The notes below the pieces were generated by a model that searched no databases, was not told the origin of the DNA, and saw only the letters and a list, made by a program, of their open reading frames with translations. Below are positions 60,972-64,000 of a DNA stretch of 64,000 bases, in pieces. The position numbers and the translations under genes are program-made. Where the stretch lies: the NCBI RefSeq assembly GCF_001939115.1, contig NZ_MQTZ01000017.1, positions 158,647 to 222,646 on the forward strand, written 5' to 3'. The stretch's first letter is position 1. The number at the start of each line of letters is the position of its first letter. Origin of the DNA: Leptolyngbya sp. 'hensonii' (GTDB lineage: Bacteria > Cyanobacteriota > Cyanobacteriia > GCF-001939115).

Positions 60972-63797
60972 ATGTTTGCACAACTGCCAGAGCAACGAAT
61001 GCACTGGATTCGCTGGGGATTGACTGTTGGTTGGCTCCTGATCATTGCCTCCCTGTTTTATGACCCCTGGACATCGGCACTTACCACATCCGATCATCCC
61101 TGGAGTCCCTTGCGGCTTCCGGATGCCTGTATACAGGTACAGGGAAAATGCCTCTCTGAGCAGCCCTATCCGTTAGGAACAACCCTCTTCTGGGGCACCA
61201 TTGTGCCAGCCGCCATCTTTATCTTGCTGGTGTTTGGACATGAGTTATGGCGGCGGATTTGTCCACTCTCTTTTTTATCTCAAATTCCTCGTGCTTTGGG
61301 ATGGCAACGACAATTCAAACGAGAGCATAAAAAGACTGGAAAAGTGCGCTATGAGTTGGCAAAAGTTGACCCAAATTCATGGTTGGGTCGCAACTATACC
61401 TATGTACAATTTGGCTGGTTATTTGGCGGGTTATGTGGGCGAATCTTATTTTTCAACGCTGATCGTTTGGTGCTAGCAATCTGGCTATTATTTACAATTA
61501 CAGCGGCAATCTTTGTTGGCTACTGGTACGGTGGCAAGTCCTGGTGTCAGTACTTTTGCCCAATGGCTCCAGTTCAGAGTATCTACAGTGAACCAGGGGG
61601 ATTGTTGAGCAGCAAAGCCCATATGAGCGAGCAACCGATTACACAATCCATGTGCCGTACGCTGTTGCCAGATGGCAAAGAGCAGAGTACTTGCGTCGCC
61701 TGTCAACATCCCTGCATTGACATTGATGCTGAGCGCACCTATTGGCAAAGCTTAAACCAACCTGAAACTTCATTTCTGCGCTATGGCTATGTGGGTTTAG
61801 TGATTGGCTATTTTAGCTACTACTATCTCTATGCAGGCAACTGGAACTATTACTTCTCTGGGGCATGGCTACGGCAAACCAACCAGATCGCTTCCCTATT
61901 TGATCCTGGACTTTACCTGTTTGGTCAGGCCATTCATATCCCCAAATTGATTGCAGTGCCACTAGTGCTGGGTGGATGCACGGCGATCGGGTATTGGGGA
62001 GGACAGTGGATGGAAAAACACGCCAAAGCTTACAGTCGGCGAAAACAGGCAAATCTGACAATCGAAACCCTTCGGCATCGCCTATTTACCCTATGTACCT
62101 TTGGCATTTTCAACTTCTTCTTTATTTTTGGGGGTCGCCCTCTGGTGCAGCTTCTTCCCTGGTCGGTGCAATACCTCTATGACCTAGGTTTAGTAACCCT
62201 GAGTACCCTCTGGCTTTATAAAACCTGGCGGCGTAGTCCTGATCTCTACTCTCGTGAAAATCTCGCGAATCGATTCCGCAAACAATTAGAGAAATTACAG
62301 CTTGATGTTTCACAGTTTTTAGAAGGACGATCTCTGAGTGATTTAAATACGCATGAAGTATATATATTAGCCAAAGTGCTTCCTGGGTTTACCCGTGAGA
62401 AACGGCATCAGGCATACAAGGGAGTTGTGCGAGAAGCACTGGAAGAGGGTTACGTGAACTACTCCAGCAGTCTGGATATTTTGCAGCAAATGCGTCAGGA
62501 ATTAGGCATTACAGATGACGAACACCGCATTGTACTGGAGGAATTGGGCATTGAAGATCCAGAGCTGCTCAATCCGGATCGCAAACGCAGCTTAGAAAAT
62601 CAGATACGTTTGAGTGGCTACCGCAAATCATTGGAGCGGCTAATGCTGCTCCAACGAAAACAGTCTGATCGCACTACATTTGAGCAACTGTCATTTCAGG
62701 ATTCAGCCGCCGTTCATTCTCTGCGTCGTCAATATTCCATCACCTCTCAGGAAGAAGAGTGGATTCTGAGTGGATTTTCGGACAATGCTAGTAGTGTCAA
62801 GAAGGTAGAGTTTCTTCTGGCACAATTACCCGAATTAATCGACTGTTACCGCGCTCTGAATCAACCAATGCTGCAGCAGCATCAAGCAGTATTAACCCTG
62901 CTCCGAGAGAACATTCGTCATAAAAAAGAACTGATTGTCCGATCAATTCTAGAAAATTTGACACTGCTCCAATCTGATCCGACAGCATTCACCGTGGTAC
63001 AAAGCTTGCAGCAAGCTTCACCTGCCATTTTAGGAGAGATTTTAGAACAGGAGAATTGGGGCGATCGAATACCACCAGCAATCCTGCAATATTTGACCCA
63101 GCCTGGGGAAACTCCAGTTTCCTGTTCACTGGAGTTCTCTTCTCAAGCCATTCTCGATCATCTCGAAGCCTTGCTTCAGGATCAAAATCCCATGATTCAG
63201 GCAGCAGCACTCTATATCATTACCCAACTGGACACAAAACGCAGTCAGGAGATTGCTCGAAATCATCGTCATAAATTCAGTTCCCGCCTGGTGCAGGAAA
63301 CGATCGATCTGCTATTGTCTCCACCCCTGACATCCACAGCAAACCCATCCCTCAGCGAATTCCCAACACTAGAGAAATTGGTGTATTTGTTTAATAGCGA
63401 CTTTTTCCATCGAATGCAAAGCGAAACGCTCATCGCCCTTGCTGATCAGGCAGAGGTGAAAACCTATAGCCAAGGGGAAGTGATCACAGAGGCAGGAGAT
63501 ACCTGTCGAGAGTTACTGCTGTTGATCGAAGGCGATGCCAGAATTCATTACCAAACTGGATCGAAGGTTAGGGTGGAGCAGCTTCATCCCGGGCAAACCC
63601 TAGATGAGTTAGAGGTTTTAACCCACAGCAACTCAGAAAATACGATCGTTGCAGACAGCGAAAGCACCCGGATCTTGGCCCTGTCTGTCGATGCTTTCGA
63701 TGATTTACTTGACCATGATCCTGATTTTGCCCGACGAGTCCTGGAATTAGAAAGTCGGCAACTGCAGCGATTTGTCCGATCAGTGCAACCACTTTAG
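60972..63797 (+). CDS. polytopic 4Fe-4S membrane protein with C-terminal cyclic-nucleotide-binding domain
   Basis: 942 residues from the ATG at 60972; AGGGG lies six bases upstream. Residues ~1-430 are a NapH/NosR-like membrane part. It has Cys motifs CPLSFLSQIP, CQYFCPMAP and CVACQHPCID for iron-sulfur clusters, with about nine TM segments. Residues ~440-815 are helical. Residues ~820-930 are a Crp-type CNB domain (ALADQAEVKTYSQGEVITEA, LLLIEGDARIHY, GQTLDELEVLTHS). Electron transfer under nucleotide or redox control is a fair inference. Divergence from the diiron/Rieske operon suggests it could supply its electrons. Confidence 0.82.
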   Translation: MFAQLPEQRMHWIRWGLTVGWLLIIASLFYDPWTSALTTSDHPWSPLRLPDACIQVQGKCLSEQPYPLGTTLFWGTIVPAAIFILLVFGHELWRRICPLSFLSQIPRALGWQRQFKREHKKTGKVRYELAKVDPNSWLGRNYTYVQFGWLFGGLCGRILFFNADRLVLAIWLLFTITAAIFVGYWYGGKSWCQYFCPMAPVQSIYSEPGGLLSSKAHMSEQPITQSMCRTLLPDGKEQSTCVACQHPCIDIDAERTYWQSLNQPETSFLRYGYVGLVIGYFSYYYLYAGNWNYYFSGAWLRQTNQIASLFDPGLYLFGQAIHIPKLIAVPLVLGGCTAIGYWGGQWMEKHAKAYSRRKQANLTIETLRHRLFTLCTFGIFNFFFIFGGRPLVQLLPWSVQYLYDLGLVTLSTLWLYKTWRRSPDLYSRENLANRFRKQLEKLQLDVSQFLEGRSLSDLNTHEVYILAKVLPGFTREKRHQAYKGVVREALEEGYVNYSSSLDILQQMRQELGITDDEHRIVLEELGIEDPELLNPDRKRSLENQIRLSGYRKSLERLMLLQRKQSDRTTFEQLSFQDSAAVHSLRRQYSITSQEEEWILSGFSDNASSVKKVEFLLAQLPELIDCYRALNQPMLQQHQAVLTLLRENIRHKKELIVRSILENLTLLQSDPTAFTVVQSLQQASPAILGEILEQENWGDRIPPAILQYLTQPGETPVSCSLEFSSQAILDHLEALLQDQNPMIQAAALYIITQLDTKRSQEIARNHRHKFSSRLVQETIDLLLSPPLTSTANPSLSEFPTLEKLVYLFNSDFFHRMQSETLIALADQAEVKTYSQGEVITEAGDTCRELLLLIEGDARIHYQTGSKVRVEQLHPGQTLDELEVLTHSNSENTIVADSESTRILALSVDAFDDLLDHDPDFARRVLELESRQLQRFVRSVQPL

Positions 63798-63964
63798 AGA
63801 CCAAAAGGAGACTATGCCAAGGCCGGGATTCTAGCGCTAACCCTGCTCTCTGAACCGCCGTTGTCTTGAACCCACTATGCTGCCAAATCCAGTTGAAATA
63901 GCTTGCCACTAAGGAATGAGAATTAAATAACACCGATAAACTCCTGATTGCCCTCACCCCCCTG

Positions 63965-63989
63965 CCCCCTCTCCCGCTGGGAGAGGGGG
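63965..63989. repeat. 11-bp hairpin of a cyanobacterial interspersed repeat, near the window end
   Basis: CCCCCTCTCCC at 63965-63975, loop GCT, GGGAGAGGGGG at 63979-63989, inside a longer CCTCACCCCCCTGCCCC...GGGGTTGGGG motif that runs off the window. This GC-rich unit recurs between genes in many filamentous cyanobacteria. The 150 bp before it hold no gene. Confidence 0.6.
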
Positions 63990-64000
63990 AGGGGTTGGGG

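Noticed and set aside
63568..63957. 129-aa minus-strand frame at the window end
   Set aside because: It overlaps the 3' end of the CNB-domain gene and then a repeat-rich spacer; composition is not coding-like.

Overview
The window is chromosomal DNA from a phycobilisome-bearing, probably filamentous, cyanobacterium. The evidence is phycobilisome rod linkers, a green/red chromatic-acclimation two-component system, a thylakoid TLP40-type isomerase, a CcsA cytochrome-assembly protein, the efp-accB pair, class II ribonucleotide reductase, and many GCGATCGC (HIP1-like) octamers. No rRNA, CRISPR array or intact transposase was seen; one tRNA gene (Thr-UGU) is present.

Layout. 1-4690: end of an EAL-domain gene, a small secreted protein, then gltX, tilS and ccsA on the minus strand. 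5062-14790 (plus): a BTAD/AAA/TPR regulator followed by an apparent biosynthetic run (DUF4242, GNAT, homocysteine S-methyltransferase family, Rieske oxygenase, 46-aa peptide, fatty-acid/sterol hydroxylase family, hexapeptide transferase-like, GH3 ligase family). 14833-17788: a small gene, hemE and an NAD-dependent epimerase. 17820-24842: a complete green-light chromatic-acclimation locus: ccaS, cpcL, cpeR, cpeD and cpeC on the minus strand, with ccaR divergent and a tandem CcaR-type G box between cpeC and ccaR. 24849-41516: mostly housekeeping genes (Mre11/SbcD-like nuclease, nrdJ, cysE, GH38 mannosidase, gap2, thiL, cyclophilin, efp, accB, tRNA-Thr).

41561-51600 is an accessory island, strongly AT-rich between about 42200 and 47800. 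It holds two adjacent conflict-type modules: trypco2 + trypsin-NTPase, and a minimal CRISPR polymerase (mCpol) + CARF-2TM membrane effector. Next come a primase/VapE fragment and a field of intact and decayed toxin-antitoxin genes with short duplicated segments. 51703-56451: an unusual NTF2/VOC repeat lipoprotein, two small conserved genes, and galT-galK.

56455-60709 (minus) is a tightly packed redox operon: GNAT-like protein, Rieske oxygenase, ferritin-like diiron protein, AurF-like diiron oxygenase and [2Fe-2S] ferredoxin. A divergent 942-aa membrane Fe-S protein with a C-terminal cyclic-nucleotide-binding domain follows at 60972-63797. The leads most worth follow-up are the mCpol/CARF-2TM plus trypsin-NTPase pair, the diiron/Rieske operon with its divergent Fe-S/CNB protein, and the 8.2-14.8 kb cluster. 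The CcaS/CcaR locus is the best-supported functional system. All assignments come from reading motifs and remembered family features; no database search was run.
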